Positions 9,236 to 16,915 of a DNA stretch of 64,000 bases are shown here, one piece after another. The notes below the pieces were generated by a model. It worked only from the letters and a program-made list of their open reading frames with translations, was not told where the DNA came from and did no database searches. The translations under genes and the position numbers were made by a program. The stretch covers positions 42,803-106,802 of the forward strand of contig NKXN01000020.1 of NCBI GenBank assembly GCA_002261155.1. The letters run 5' to 3'. The stretch is from Bacillaceae bacterium SAS-127. Its GTDB lineage: Bacteria > Bacillota > Bacilli > Bacillales > Domibacillaceae. Positions within the stretch are counted from its first letter, which is position 1; the number at the start of each line of letters is the position of its first letter.

Positions 9236-9898
9236 ATGGTATATGTTTGGTCGATTCTCGGTTTATTGTTTTTTTTAGTAGTGATTGTTTGTTTGTCTAA
9301 ATTACGCATTTTTATTGATTCTTTTGTTGAAAAAGGAAATGTAGATTTTACCGTTCGGTTGGAGCTATGGAAAGGGTTAATTTCTTATACAGTGAAAGTC
9401 CCATTCGTCAAGCTACTGACGAATCGGGGGAAAAAACCGCCGAGTCTTTTGTTCGAGCAAAAGACGAATAAGACGGTTGAAAAAGAAATCACCTACTCCG
9501 AGTTTGAACAGACATTAGCAGATGCTAAAAGGTTGCTACAGCAAGTCGAATCACTGCAAACAGTCGTCCGCTCCTTTTTGAAAAGAGTGGAGATTAATGA
9601 TGTTCATTGGGAGACCATCATTGGAATGAAAGATGCTGCTTGGACTGGAATGGCGACAGGATCTCTTTGGGCTGTAAAAAGTAGTGCGATGTCTGTTACA
9701 AGCTTTTTAATGCGGATGACATCAGAGCCGAAAATAGTTATCCATCCTGTTTTTGGTCAATCTGTTGTACAAACACAATTTTCATGTATGATTGCCTTCC
9801 GTCCCGGGCAAGCTATAGTTGCTGTTATTCAAATTCTTTCTCGTTGGCGCGGCCAAAAAAGGAAGTGGAGAGCGTCAGCGATTAATAAACAAGTATAA
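9236..9898 (+). CDS. ytfI: DUF2953 domain protein YtfI
   Basis: A 220-residue protein with a single N-terminal transmembrane segment (about 3-24) and a soluble domain matching the Bacillus YtfI/DUF2953 pattern, with conserved FVKLL and HPVFGQS stretches. Function is not known for the family. It is placed just before ytfJ (17-base gap), as in B. subtilis, where the pair is linked to sporulation. The start is preceded by AAGGGCGGG. The C-terminal tail is strongly basic (RGQKRKWR). Confidence 0.85.
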   Translation: MVYVWSILGLLFFLVVIVCLSKLRIFIDSFVEKGNVDFTVRLELWKGLISYTVKVPFVKLLTNRGKKPPSLLFEQKTNKTVEKEITYSEFEQTLADAKRLLQQVESLQTVVRSFLKRVEINDVHWETIIGMKDAAWTGMATGSLWAVKSSAMSVTSFLMRMTSEPKIVIHPVFGQSVVQTQFSCMIAFRPGQAIVAVIQILSRWRGQKRKWRASAINKQV

Positions 9899-9914
9899 TT
9901 GGGAGGTAAAAAAG

Positions 9915-10367
9915 ATGAGTGAACATCCAATTGAAGGTTTAATGACAACGGCAATGGAAAATTTGAAAGAAATGATTGATGTGAATACAATCATTGGTGA
10001 TCCGGTAGAAACACCTGACGGAAGCGTGATTATGACTGTATCTAAAGTGGGCTTTGGCTTTGCGGCAGGTGGAAGTGAATTTTCAATTGATAAACCGAAT
10101 GGCGGTTCATCAGGAAGTTCGCAGTCGAAACAAGAGAAAAGTCCATTTGGTGGTGGAAGCGGTGGAGGAGTTTCGATCACACCGATCGCTTTTTTAATTG
10201 TAAAAGGCAATGACGTTCGAATGCTTCATTTAGATGAGAATACTCATTTAATTGATAAGGTGCTCGATATGGCACCAGGTGTCGTTGATAAAATTCAAAG
10301 TATGATGAAGAAAAACGATCAACCTAAGACAGATAGTTGTGGAGCGGCACATGACCCCTCAATTTAA
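9915..10367 (+). CDS. ytfJ: Sporulation protein YtfJ / GerW family
   Basis: About 150 residues beginning MSEHPIEGLM, typical of the GerW family. The central part is glycine- and serine-rich (GGSSGSS, GGGSGGGVS), followed by the conserved core with ITPIAFLIV. In B. subtilis it is made in the forespore and affects spore germination. The start at 9915 is chosen because GGGAGGT lies just upstream; longer readings begin inside ytfI. A terminator follows. No catalytic motif is apparent. Confidence 0.92.
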   Translation: MSEHPIEGLMTTAMENLKEMIDVNTIIGDPVETPDGSVIMTVSKVGFGFAAGGSEFSIDKPNGGSSGSSQSKQEKSPFGGGSGGGVSITPIAFLIVKGNDVRMLHLDENTHLIDKVLDMAPGVVDKIQSMMKKNDQPKTDSCGAAHDPSI

Positions 10368-10384
10368 TCAAATAGTCGCATCGT

Positions 10385-10411
10385 CCTTGCTGAAATTCGG
10401 CAGGGGTTTTT
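10385..10411 (+). terminator. Terminator after ytfJ
   Basis: Stem CCTTGCTG (10385-10392) with CGGCAGGG (10398-10405, two wobble pairs), then TTTTT. Confidence 0.75.
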
Positions 10412-10476
10412 CTTTGCTTTTTTGCTAATTTTTTCAGTAAAATAAGAAGTGTAATGATATTAAGGAGGGATTCGGA

Positions 10477-10977
10477 ATGGCTCATGTAACGTTTAAAGGA
10501 AATCCAATGACTGTACTTGGAAACGAAGTGAAAGTAGGAGATCAGGCACCGGATTTTACTGTGCTAGCTAATGACTTGTCAGAGGTGACACTAGCTGATT
10601 CTAAAGGGAAAATTCGCTTAATTAGTGTCGTCCCATCTATTGATACGGGTGTATGTGATGCGCAAACGCGTCGCTTTAACGAAGAAGCATCCAAAGTAGA
10701 AAATGTCGGAGTATTAACGATTTCTGCGGATTTACCGTTTGCACAAAAACGTTGGTGTGCAGCGAACGGGTTAGAAAATGTGAAAACATATTCGGATCAT
10801 CGCGACCTTTCCTTCGCTGAAGCATACGGCGTTCACATGAAAGAGCTACGTTTATTAGCACGTGCGGTATTTGTAGTTGACAGTCATGATAAAATTACTT
10901 ACGTTGAGTATGTAAGTGAGGGAACGAATCATCCAGACTATGAAAAAGCGATTGAAGCTGTAAAAGCTGCTTTATAA
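10477..10977 (+). CDS. tpx: Thiol peroxidase Tpx
   Basis: A 166-residue atypical 2-Cys peroxiredoxin that reduces H2O2 and organic peroxides with thioredoxin. The peroxidatic Cys60 is in VPSIDTGVC and the resolving Cys94 in QKRWCAANG, the spacing expected for Tpx. The length is normal and the ribosome site is TAAGGAGGG. It is monocistronic with its own terminator, and stands between ytfJ and ytxK as in B. subtilis. Confidence 0.97.
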   Translation: MAHVTFKGNPMTVLGNEVKVGDQAPDFTVLANDLSEVTLADSKGKIRLISVVPSIDTGVCDAQTRRFNEEASKVENVGVLTISADLPFAQKRWCAANGLENVKTYSDHRDLSFAEAYGVHMKELRLLARAVFVVDSHDKITYVEYVSEGTNHPDYEKAIEAVKAAL

Positions 10978-10984
10978 TCAGTAG

Positions 10985-11015
10985 GCTGACCCTTAACGAA
11001 AGGGTCAGCTTTTTT
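10985..11015 (+). terminator. Terminator after tpx
   Basis: Stem GCTGACCCTT (10985-10994) with AAGGGTCAGC (11000-11009), then T6. Confidence 0.92.
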
Positions 11016-11041
11016 AAGTAATATTTAAGGAGGAACCACGT

Positions 11042-12034
11042 ATGAATGAATTTTCCCCGATCGAAAAACTTTTCAAAACCTTCGATGAAACAGCGGCTAT
11101 TCTTCAAAATGAATTGTCATGCACCTATTTAGATGCTTTGGCGGAAACGGCTGAAAACTTATTCCAAAATGAAATCTTGCAAGGGGAATTAAGTGATGTG
11201 GCGAAAAAGAATATATCCAAGAAGTACGAAGACGTTCAGCTCGATCAATTTTCGAAAGAAGATATTCGTAAAGCGTATCAGCTAGCGATTTTAAAAGGGA
11301 TGCAGCAAAATGTTCAGCCGAATCATCAAATGACACCAGATTCGATGGGGTTATTTATCGGCTATTTACTTGGTCAGTTTATGAAGGACAAAAGTGAGTT
11401 TACGATTATGGACCCGGCTGTTGGGACAGGAAATTTATTGTTCACTGTGTTAAATCATTTATCAGAAAAGAAACTATCGGCTATTGGGGTCGATATTGAC
11501 GATTTGCTGTTGAAGCTTGCTTGGTGCGGAGCCAACTTACTTGAACAGTCTGTACAATTGTATAGTCAAGATTCATTAGAGCCGTTGTTAATCGATCCAT
11601 CTGATGTTGTCGTGTGCGACTTGCCAGTTGGTTATTATCCAAATGATGTCCGTGCTGTCGAGTATGAGCTGTGTGCGGAAGAGGGACATTCTTATGCCCA
11701 TTTCTTATTTATGGAACAAAGCATTAAGCATACAAAACCAGGTGGCTATTTATTTTTCCTTATACCGGATGGCTTGTTTGAATCTACTGGTGCGGACAAG
11801 TTACATCGTTTCTTCCAGCAACAGGTCCATATTCAAGGTGTCATCGGGTTGCCACCATCCTTGTTTAAAAATAAACAAGCCGCTAAAAGTATTTTAATTT
11901 TACAAAAGCAAGCAGACGATGTTCGACCACCGAAACAAGTCTTTCTAGCAAATTTGCCATCGCTGAAAGACCCGAAAGCGATGCAATCGATTATGATGAA
12001 AATGAATCAATGGTTTAAAGAAAGCAAAGCATAA
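11042..12034 (+). CDS. ytxK: Class I SAM-dependent methyltransferase YtxK
   Basis: A 330-residue protein with the N6-adenine-methylase fold. Motif I is MDPAVGTGNLL (about 123-133), and the acidic loop GVDIDD follows. The catalytic-loop position, normally (N/D)PP(Y/F), reads DLPVGYY, as in Bacillus YtxK proteins. This departure from the adenine-methylase motif leaves the substrate open; no restriction partner is nearby. The N-terminal 100 residues are helical and lack a recognisable domain. In B. subtilis, as I recall it, ytxK is followed by ackA; here a bidirectional terminator and phaC follow instead. Confidence 0.85.
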   Translation: MNEFSPIEKLFKTFDETAAILQNELSCTYLDALAETAENLFQNEILQGELSDVAKKNISKKYEDVQLDQFSKEDIRKAYQLAILKGMQQNVQPNHQMTPDSMGLFIGYLLGQFMKDKSEFTIMDPAVGTGNLLFTVLNHLSEKKLSAIGVDIDDLLLKLAWCGANLLEQSVQLYSQDSLEPLLIDPSDVVVCDLPVGYYPNDVRAVEYELCAEEGHSYAHFLFMEQSIKHTKPGGYLFFLIPDGLFESTGADKLHRFFQQQVHIQGVIGLPPSLFKNKQAAKSILILQKQADDVRPPKQVFLANLPSLKDPKAMQSIMMKMNQWFKESKA

Positions 12035-12073
12035 AACAATCCCCTTCACATATATGTGTGAGGGGGTTGTTTT
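12033..12073. terminator. Bidirectional terminator between ytxK and phaC
   Basis: Very strong 18-bp stem (12033-12050 with 12055-12073) with A- and T-rich ends. It isolates ytxK from the convergent pha operon. Confidence 0.93.
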
Positions 12074-12080
12074 ATGCTTA

Positions 12081-13172
12081 TTATTTGGAATGTTCAACTA
12101 ACCATTGATCAATCGTTGGATACGTACGTTTTACGGCATTTCCACCAACGACTACTGATACGTGGCCCGTAGGCATGACATGATATGTTTTATCTTGGCT
12201 AGATACTTTTTGCATTAACGGTTTTACTTGCTCCGGTGCAGCAATATGGTCACGTTGAGCCGCAATATTTAAAATATTTGCTTCAATATTACTTAGCTGC
12301 ACGTGTTGGCCACGAATCACTAATTCATCATTAATGAGTTTGTTTTTTTGGTAAAATTCACCGATCCATTGTCTAAAGGCTTCACCAGGGAATGGAATGC
12401 CATCGTGTACCCATTTTTGCATTAACGACCAGCTTTTTACAAATTGATCATTGTCTACGCGATCAGCTAATGTGACAAAAGGTCCAATATAGTTAACGAG
12501 CGGCTTTAATAATTTATTGCCAAGGTCAATCGTTTCTGGTGGAATAATTCCTAACGTATCGACCATTTTGTCCAAATTGAAATAACGATCGTCGAGCCAA
12601 TTTGTAAATAAGCCAGTATCCTCAAAATCAAATGGACTCGTTAAGAAGATTAAATTACGAATAGGTAAATCAGGGTGAAGGGCGGCAGAAATAGCCGTCA
12701 TCGTTCCACCCATGCAATAGCCTAGTAAGCTTACTTCATTAGCACCAGAAGTTCGCAATACTTTTTGAACCGCACGAGGGATGTAATCTAGCACGTAATC
12801 ATCTAATTTCATATGACGATCTTCGTAACCTGGTGTGCCCCAATCTAATAAGTAAACGTCATGGCCTTGATCCGTTAAATATTCGATCAGGCTACTGCCA
12901 GGCGTTAAATCTAATATATATGGCTTATTAATAAGCGCATAAATCATTAATAGTGGCACTTTATTGGTCTTTTCTTTTGCCGGTTGGTAGCGATACAGCT
13001 TGGCTTTATTTTTTGTCCAAATGACCTCTTTAGGTGTTAAGCCGACTTGCGGTTCCGGTTCTTTTGTTAACACCTCGGATACTCGTTTAAAGCGATAGTA
13101 GCTTTTTTGGATATTCTCAGGTAGCGTATTAACCCAAGCTTCCATTTCTTTCGTCGTAGTGTACACGTTCAC
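12081..13172 (-). CDS. phaC: Class IV polyhydroxyalkanoate synthase catalytic subunit PhaC
   Basis: A 363-residue alpha/beta-hydrolase-fold enzyme that polymerises (R)-3-hydroxyacyl-CoA into PHA granules. The lipase-like box reads GYCMGG with Cys153 as nucleophile; the other triad members are Asp308 (AAQRDH) and His337 (PTGHVS). These match Cys151/Asp306/His335 of B. megaterium PhaC. The size of about 360 residues and the presence of phaR in the operon mark class IV (PhaRC). It is the last gene of phaR-phaB-phaC on the minus strand, 43 bases after phaB. The protein resembles Bacillus PhaC along its whole length, with no sign of damage. Confidence 0.97.
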   Translation of the reverse strand: MNVYTTTKEMEAWVNTLPENIQKSYYRFKRVSEVLTKEPEPQVGLTPKEVIWTKNKAKLYRYQPAKEKTNKVPLLMIYALINKPYILDLTPGSSLIEYLTDQGHDVYLLDWGTPGYEDRHMKLDDYVLDYIPRAVQKVLRTSGANEVSLLGYCMGGTMTAISAALHPDLPIRNLIFLTSPFDFEDTGLFTNWLDDRYFNLDKMVDTLGIIPPETIDLGNKLLKPLVNYIGPFVTLADRVDNDQFVKSWSLMQKWVHDGIPFPGEAFRQWIGEFYQKNKLINDELVIRGQHVQLSNIEANILNIAAQRDHIAAPEQVKPLMQKVSSQDKTYHVMPTGHVSVVVGGNAVKRTYPTIDQWLVEHSK

Positions 13173-13215
13173 ATTCCCCCTTTTTAAATGTTACAAGCAA
13201 ACGATTTTGCTTTGC

Positions 13216-13998
13216 TTACATATATGCGCCACCGTTTACATTGATGCATTGACCTGTAATGTAATCGCTGTTTGCGAGGAATAGAACCGCTTCTGCTACT
13301 TCAGAAGTTTTCCCTAAGCGTTTCATAGGGATCTTTGACACAATTTGCTCTAGGATATTGTCTGGAATGGCTGCAGACATTTCTGTTTCGATATAACCAG
13401 GGCAGATCGCATTCACTGTAACCCCGTTTTTAGCTGTTTCTAAAGCTAAAGATTTAGTGAAGCCGATCATTCCTGCTTTTGAAGCAGAATAGTTCGTTTG
13501 ACCGAAGGCACCTGCTTGTCCAACGATGGAGCTAATGTTAATAATGCGACCGTACTTTTGCTCAAGCATTGTATGGATGACAGCAGATGTTGTGTGATAA
13601 ATGCTATTTAAATTGATGTTAATGACATCGTACCACTCTTCTTCACTAAGCTTTTTGAATGAACGATCTTTTGTAATTCCAGCATTATTAACAAGAATGT
13701 CGATTCTGCCAAATTGTTTTTTCGTTTCTTCAATTAATTGTTGAGATTCTTCTAAGCTCGCTACATTCGCTTTGTAGGCTACTGCTGATCCACCAAACCC
13801 TTCAATATCTTCTACAACAGCTTTAGCTGCATCTGAACTTGAGTTATAGTTAATGACAACATTGGCTCCTTTTCTTGCTAGTTCTTTCGCGATTGTAGCC
13901 CCGATTCCGCGAGAGCCGCCTGTTACAATGACGACTTTCCCTTTTAAACTTAACAAATCTTCATTCTTTTGGATGAGTTCTTTTTCAATGATTGCCAT
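13216..13998 (-). CDS. phaB: Acetoacetyl-CoA reductase PhaB
   Basis: A 260-residue short-chain dehydrogenase (FabG-like). It has the cofactor motif TGGSRGIGA (26-34), NNAG (104-107), catalytic Ser157, and Tyr170/Lys174 in YSASK. PhaB makes (R)-3-hydroxybutyryl-CoA from acetoacetyl-CoA with NADPH, the monomer for PhaC. Sequence alone would not separate it from FabG, but its place between phaR and phaC does. The first 17 residues extend beyond a typical FabG start, as in Bacillus PhaB. No phaA thiolase lies in the cluster, so that step must be supplied from elsewhere. Confidence 0.94.
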   Translation of the reverse strand: MAIIEKELIQKNEDLLSLKGKVVIVTGGSRGIGATIAKELARKGANVVINYNSSSDAAKAVVEDIEGFGGSAVAYKANVASLEESQQLIEETKKQFGRIDILVNNAGITKDRSFKKLSEEEWYDVININLNSIYHTTSAVIHTMLEQKYGRIINISSIVGQAGAFGQTNYSASKAGMIGFTKSLALETAKNGVTVNAICPGYIETEMSAAIPDNILEQIVSKIPMKRLGKTSEVAEAVLFLANSDYITGQCINVNGGAYM

Positions 13999-14050
13999 TT
14001 ATATACACTCCTTATGTAGTTTTTTAGAAGATAACATGTGATTAAGTGCT

Positions 14051-14545
14051 TTATTTCTTTTGTTGGGAAGCAGGTGGTGTAGTTTTTGATGGCGCAGCTT
14101 CTGTTGAAGCGGAAGTTTTTTCTGGCTCCGGTGCAGTTGCTGCTTCCTCTACTTGTTGCAATGCTTTTAAGACTCGGTCCATCTTTTTATCTAGTCTGGC
14201 AACCGTTGTTTTTAATTTGCTAATTTCAGCTAAAGTAGGGCTGTTTAAAAGTTCATCTTCTACTTTTTGATCAAGCTCTTCTACTTTTTCTTCTACATTA
14301 ATAATTAAAGAGGCTACGCTAGAAATTTCTTCACGAGTTGGCATATTCATTTGTTTTAAATACGCATCTGTCGTCTTTTGGATCAGATCCTGAAATTGTA
14401 AATAAGCACTTTGCGTTTGGCCCATCCATTCAGCATAAGCCTCTTGTTGCATCGTTTCGTGGAGGACATCATTCCAGCTTGCTTCTGTTTTTTCGTAAAA
14501 ACTTTTCCATACGGTAAACGGGTCTGGCAATGTTTGTTGGGTCAT
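14051..14545 (-). CDS. phaR: PHA synthase subunit PhaR
   Basis: A 164-residue, mostly helical protein that Bacillus PhaC needs for activity. It begins MTQQTLPDPFTVWKSFYEKTE, a W/F-rich start like other PhaR proteins, has a coiled-coil middle (about 85-135), and ends in a flexible Ala/Pro/Thr/Ser/Lys tail (about 136-164). It is first in phaRBC. A sigma-A-like promoter is visible on the minus strand at 14612-14641. This is not the unrelated PHA-binding repressor of proteobacteria that shares the name PhaR. Confidence 0.93.
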   Translation of the reverse strand: MTQQTLPDPFTVWKSFYEKTEASWNDVLHETMQQEAYAEWMGQTQSAYLQFQDLIQKTTDAYLKQMNMPTREEISSVASLIINVEEKVEELDQKVEDELLNSPTLAEISKLKTTVARLDKKMDRVLKALQQVEEAATAPEPEKTSASTEAAPSKTTPPASQQKK

Positions 14546-14611
14546 TACGCGTTAACTCCTTTTGAATTTTTAGTTTTTTGTAAATCTTAACACTATTGCT
14601 ATATGTTTAGG

Positions 14612-14641
14612 ATAATACACATGAGGCATCTTTTGTTCCAA
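14612..14641 (-). promoter_or_regulatory. Candidate promoter of phaRBC
   Basis: On the minus strand, TTGGAA and TATTAT are separated by 18 bases, about 70-90 bases before phaR. The -10 is overlapped by TACACAT on the plus strand (14616-14622), the same heptamer found in the phaQ operator candidate. Confidence 0.6.
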
Positions 14642-14746
14642 AAAAAAACGTGAAATTCTACTCAAAATCCCATAATTCTGACAATATATTTTACAGATGT
14701 TGTCGATTTAGATGTATTTTGTCAATATTTGTAGGTAATGCAACGC

Positions 14747-14775
14747 TTGACTTAAAATGCATATAGGTGTAAATT
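14747..14775 (+). promoter_or_regulatory. Candidate phaQ promoter
   Basis: TTGACT (14747-14752), 17-base spacer, TAAATT (14770-14775). The -10 is weak but lies inside the palindrome listed next, as expected of an autorepressed promoter. Confidence 0.6.
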
Positions 14776-14779
14776 ACAC
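14767..14779 (+). promoter_or_regulatory. Palindrome over the phaQ -10, candidate PhaQ operator
   Basis: GTGTAAATTACAC is a perfect 13-bp odd palindrome flanked on both sides by ATATAG. PadR-family repressors commonly bind ATGT-N8-ACAT type sites, and this reads as a close relative. Binding by PhaQ is inferred. Confidence 0.6.
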
Positions 14780-14815
14780 ATATAGGCGATATTAAAGATA
14801 TAGTAGGTGATAGTG

Positions 14816-15238
14816 ATGGTTGCCAACCGGCGTAGCTCCAAAGAAGAGAAAGATGGAAAGAAAAGTGTAGCAGGTGCACCGAAGAATTTTATGGTTCCTG
14901 TCCTTTTGCTTCTTCTAAGAGATTGGAATGCACACGGATATGAACTAATGCAAAAGCTTATTCAATTTGGGTTTCATTCCATTGATCAGGGGAATTTTTA
15001 TAGAACATTGAGGCAATTGGAGAAAGATGAGTTTGTCACTTCTGAGTGGGATACATCATCAGGAGGTCCTGCCAAACGAATTTATTCGATTACATCGGCA
15101 GGGGAGCAATATTTACAGGTGTGGGCCACTTCACTGGAACAGTATCAAAAAATGCTTGATCAGTTTTTTAATGTATACAGTCAATTTTTTATGCCACCAG
15201 GATTCACAGCGAATAAAGACGATCAATCGAAAAAATAG
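14816..15238 (+). CDS. phaQ: PadR-family regulator of PHA genes, PhaQ
   Basis: About 140 residues. A basic N-terminal tail (RRSSKEEKDGKK) is followed by a PadR winged helix: FMVPVLLLLLRDW, HGYELMQ and NFYRTLRQLEKD match the family, and GGPAKRIYSIT forms the wing. B. megaterium PhaQ represses its own operon and phaP and is released by PHA; the same role is inferred from the identical gene arrangement. ATG 14816 is chosen because TAGGTGAT lies just upstream; GTG 14807 overlaps that ribosome site. The gene is divergent from phaR and followed by phaP after 132 bases. Confidence 0.9.
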   Translation: MVANRRSSKEEKDGKKSVAGAPKNFMVPVLLLLLRDWNAHGYELMQKLIQFGFHSIDQGNFYRTLRQLEKDEFVTSEWDTSSGGPAKRIYSITSAGEQYLQVWATSLEQYQKMLDQFFNVYSQFFMPPGFTANKDDQSKK

Positions 15239-15282
15239 ACAAGACCTCTTCAGTGCAGACAGCATAACTTTTGTAAAGCTTT

Positions 15283-15344
15283 GCAATTGTAAAAGGGATA
15301 AATTAGCAATTGTATAAGTTTTTATATAAGGTCTACTTGACCTT
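15283..15344 (+). promoter_or_regulatory. Repeat and palindrome elements upstream of phaP
   Basis: Two direct copies of GCAATTGTA (15283-15291 and 15306-15314, 23 bases apart) are followed by the inverted repeat AAGGTC-TACTT-GACCTT (15328-15344), ending 13 bases before the ribosome site. TATAAG (15313-15318) could be the -10. phaP therefore seems to have its own control region. Confidence 0.45.
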
Positions 15345-15370
15345 AATTCAATTAAATGGAGGGTTTTAAA

Positions 15371-15886
15371 GTGACAAATAAAAAAGAAACAAACAAGTCT
15401 ATTGATGTAATCGATGTGTTTTGGGACGGTTGGTTTAACGGATTCAAAACGTTCTATTCTTCTCAAGATGGATTAGAGCAAAGAACACTTCAAGTATTTG
15501 AAAGACAAAAAGATTGGATCAATTCTAGTCGCGCGCAAATTTCTAAGCTAGAAGAAAACTCTAAAAAATTGTCTTCGGAATGGAAGTCTAGCATGATGAA
15601 CTCTTCTTGGAATCAACAAGAGCTAGGTGGAAAAAACCTATCAGATTGGGTGGATCAGTTAGAGGAAATTAGTTATACGACTCAAGAACTAGCAATGAGC
15701 CCAGGGAAAGCTTCTGTTGAAATGCTATCTAAATCTCAAGCTCATTTAGAAGAAACATATAAAAACGCACTTGAAGCACAGCAACAAAACCGTGCAGAAG
15801 TATTAAAAGCTTGTGAAGATTTAATTAATCAATTGAAGCAAACACAAAAAGGAATGCTTCAATCATTTGAATTAATCGCGAAGTAA
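15371..15886 (+). CDS. phaP: Phasin PhaP
   Basis: A 171-residue, almost entirely helical amphipathic protein, as expected of a Bacillus phasin that coats PHA granules and controls their size. The N-terminal part has aromatic DVFWDGWFNGFKTFYSS-like sequence, and the rest is heptad-rich with many Q, E and K. GTG 15371 is the start because GGAGGG lies at 15358-15363, after the upstream in-frame ATG. It lies behind phaQ and before a strong terminator, the B. megaterium order. Confidence 0.92.
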   Translation: MTNKKETNKSIDVIDVFWDGWFNGFKTFYSSQDGLEQRTLQVFERQKDWINSSRAQISKLEENSKKLSSEWKSSMMNSSWNQQELGGKNLSDWVDQLEEISYTTQELAMSPGKASVEMLSKSQAHLEETYKNALEAQQQNRAEVLKACEDLINQLKQTQKGMLQSFELIAK

Positions 15887-15898
15887 TAAATGATTGTT

Positions 15899-15930
15899 AA
15901 GCCAACTCAGGATGACTGGGTTGGCTTTTT
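15899..15930 (+). terminator. Terminator after phaP
   Basis: 12-bp stem (15899-15910 with 15916-15927, one G-T pair) and a T run. Confidence 0.88.
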
Positions 15931-16007
15931 GACTTTCTCTTTGACAATTTCAAAAGGATCATAGAGAATAAAAAGACAAGAAACAGTGAAATGAGGAGGG
16001 GTTTGGC

Positions 16008-16850
16008 ATGGCTTGGACGGAGCGGGATGAAGCGATGTGGGACGAGATTATGGCTTGGGAGCAGTCGCTCGCAGATGTTGAAGGAAATGATTTACAATAT
16101 ACATATTCAAAGTGGTTACATACGGCGTTTGAGGCTATGCCAGAGGAGACGACGGCTACTTTTTTTAATCAGCTGGATAATGCGCTTTTTCAAATGCATT
16201 CTCTACTACAAGGATCGCAATTTCAACATGAAGCACGCGAGAGGATCTTAACCTCTGCTCGAGTGTTTAATGAAGAGGTCAATACTATTTCGGATATGAA
16301 AAAGTTGACGCTCGACCAGTTAGCTTATTTGAATCGTCAGCAGGCATCTAGACATCGGCTGTATTCTCTCATTCAAGGAGGAATCACAGGAACGGGTGGA
16401 GCCGTGCCTGTTAGTACTGATTTTCTCGCTATGATTTTGATTAACTTGCGTGCGGTTCAGGTAACAGCGATGTCTTATGGCTATGATCCGCAAACGCCAT
16501 TTGAAATGATGGCTTCTTTGAAAGTGTTTCATGCGGCGACATTGCCGGATCGCTTGAAAGTAGTTGGCTGGCAAGAGCTGCTATTGGAACTTGAAGAACA
16601 AGAGCAATCCTTCTTTTATCAAGAGCCAGATCAATTAACAGACACGACTTGGCTTGAGGGGCCGATTAAGCAACTGTTTAAACTGATGGCAATTACGGTA
16701 TTCAAAAATAAAAAAATGTCTAATTTGCCGCTTCTCAGCTTAGCGATCGGAGTGGGTATGAATTATCGTTTAACGAAAACGGTCACGACCTATGCAGAAA
16801 AATACTATCAATATCGCTTGTTGCAAGAGAAGAAAGTTGATAGTGAATAA
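16008..16850 (+). CDS. EcsC-family protein next to the PHA cluster
   Basis: A 280-residue protein of the EcsC family. It has an N-terminal Trp-rich helix, a glycine-rich hydrophobic stretch GGITGTGGAVPVSTDF (about 125-140) followed by LAMILINLRAVQ, and a second hydrophobic stretch near the C-terminus (LPLLSLAIGVGMNYRLT). Such proteins probably associate with membranes; the biochemical role is unknown. A strong ribosome site (GAGGAGGGG) precedes the ATG. It is 121 bases behind phaP but separated by a terminator. Its place at the edge of the PHA island, before the block shared with B. subtilis resumes at argG, makes a granule- or membrane-related role conceivable but unproven. Confidence 0.8.
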   Translation: MAWTERDEAMWDEIMAWEQSLADVEGNDLQYTYSKWLHTAFEAMPEETTATFFNQLDNALFQMHSLLQGSQFQHEARERILTSARVFNEEVNTISDMKKLTLDQLAYLNRQQASRHRLYSLIQGGITGTGGAVPVSTDFLAMILINLRAVQVTAMSYGYDPQTPFEMMASLKVFHAATLPDRLKVVGWQELLLELEEQEQSFFYQEPDQLTDTTWLEGPIKQLFKLMAITVFKNKKMSNLPLLSLAIGVGMNYRLTKTVTTYAEKYYQYRLLQEKKVDSE

Positions 16851-16888
16851 AAAACCGCCGTATACGAAAAAAGTATGCGGCGGTTTTT
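16850..16888. terminator. Bidirectional terminator after the EcsC gene
   Basis: 16-bp stem (16850-16865 with 16873-16888, one G-T pair) with A and T flanks, between convergent genes. Confidence 0.93.
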
Positions 16889-16915
16889 GGTGAATGCTAA
16901 CAATGATGTGCAGGT

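Noticed and set aside
15328..15344. AAGGTC-N5-GACCTT before phaP as a member of the FadR-type sites at 29962 and 33897
   Set aside because: The half-sites are the same but the spacing is five bases instead of one, which would put the contacts on a different face. I list it separately.
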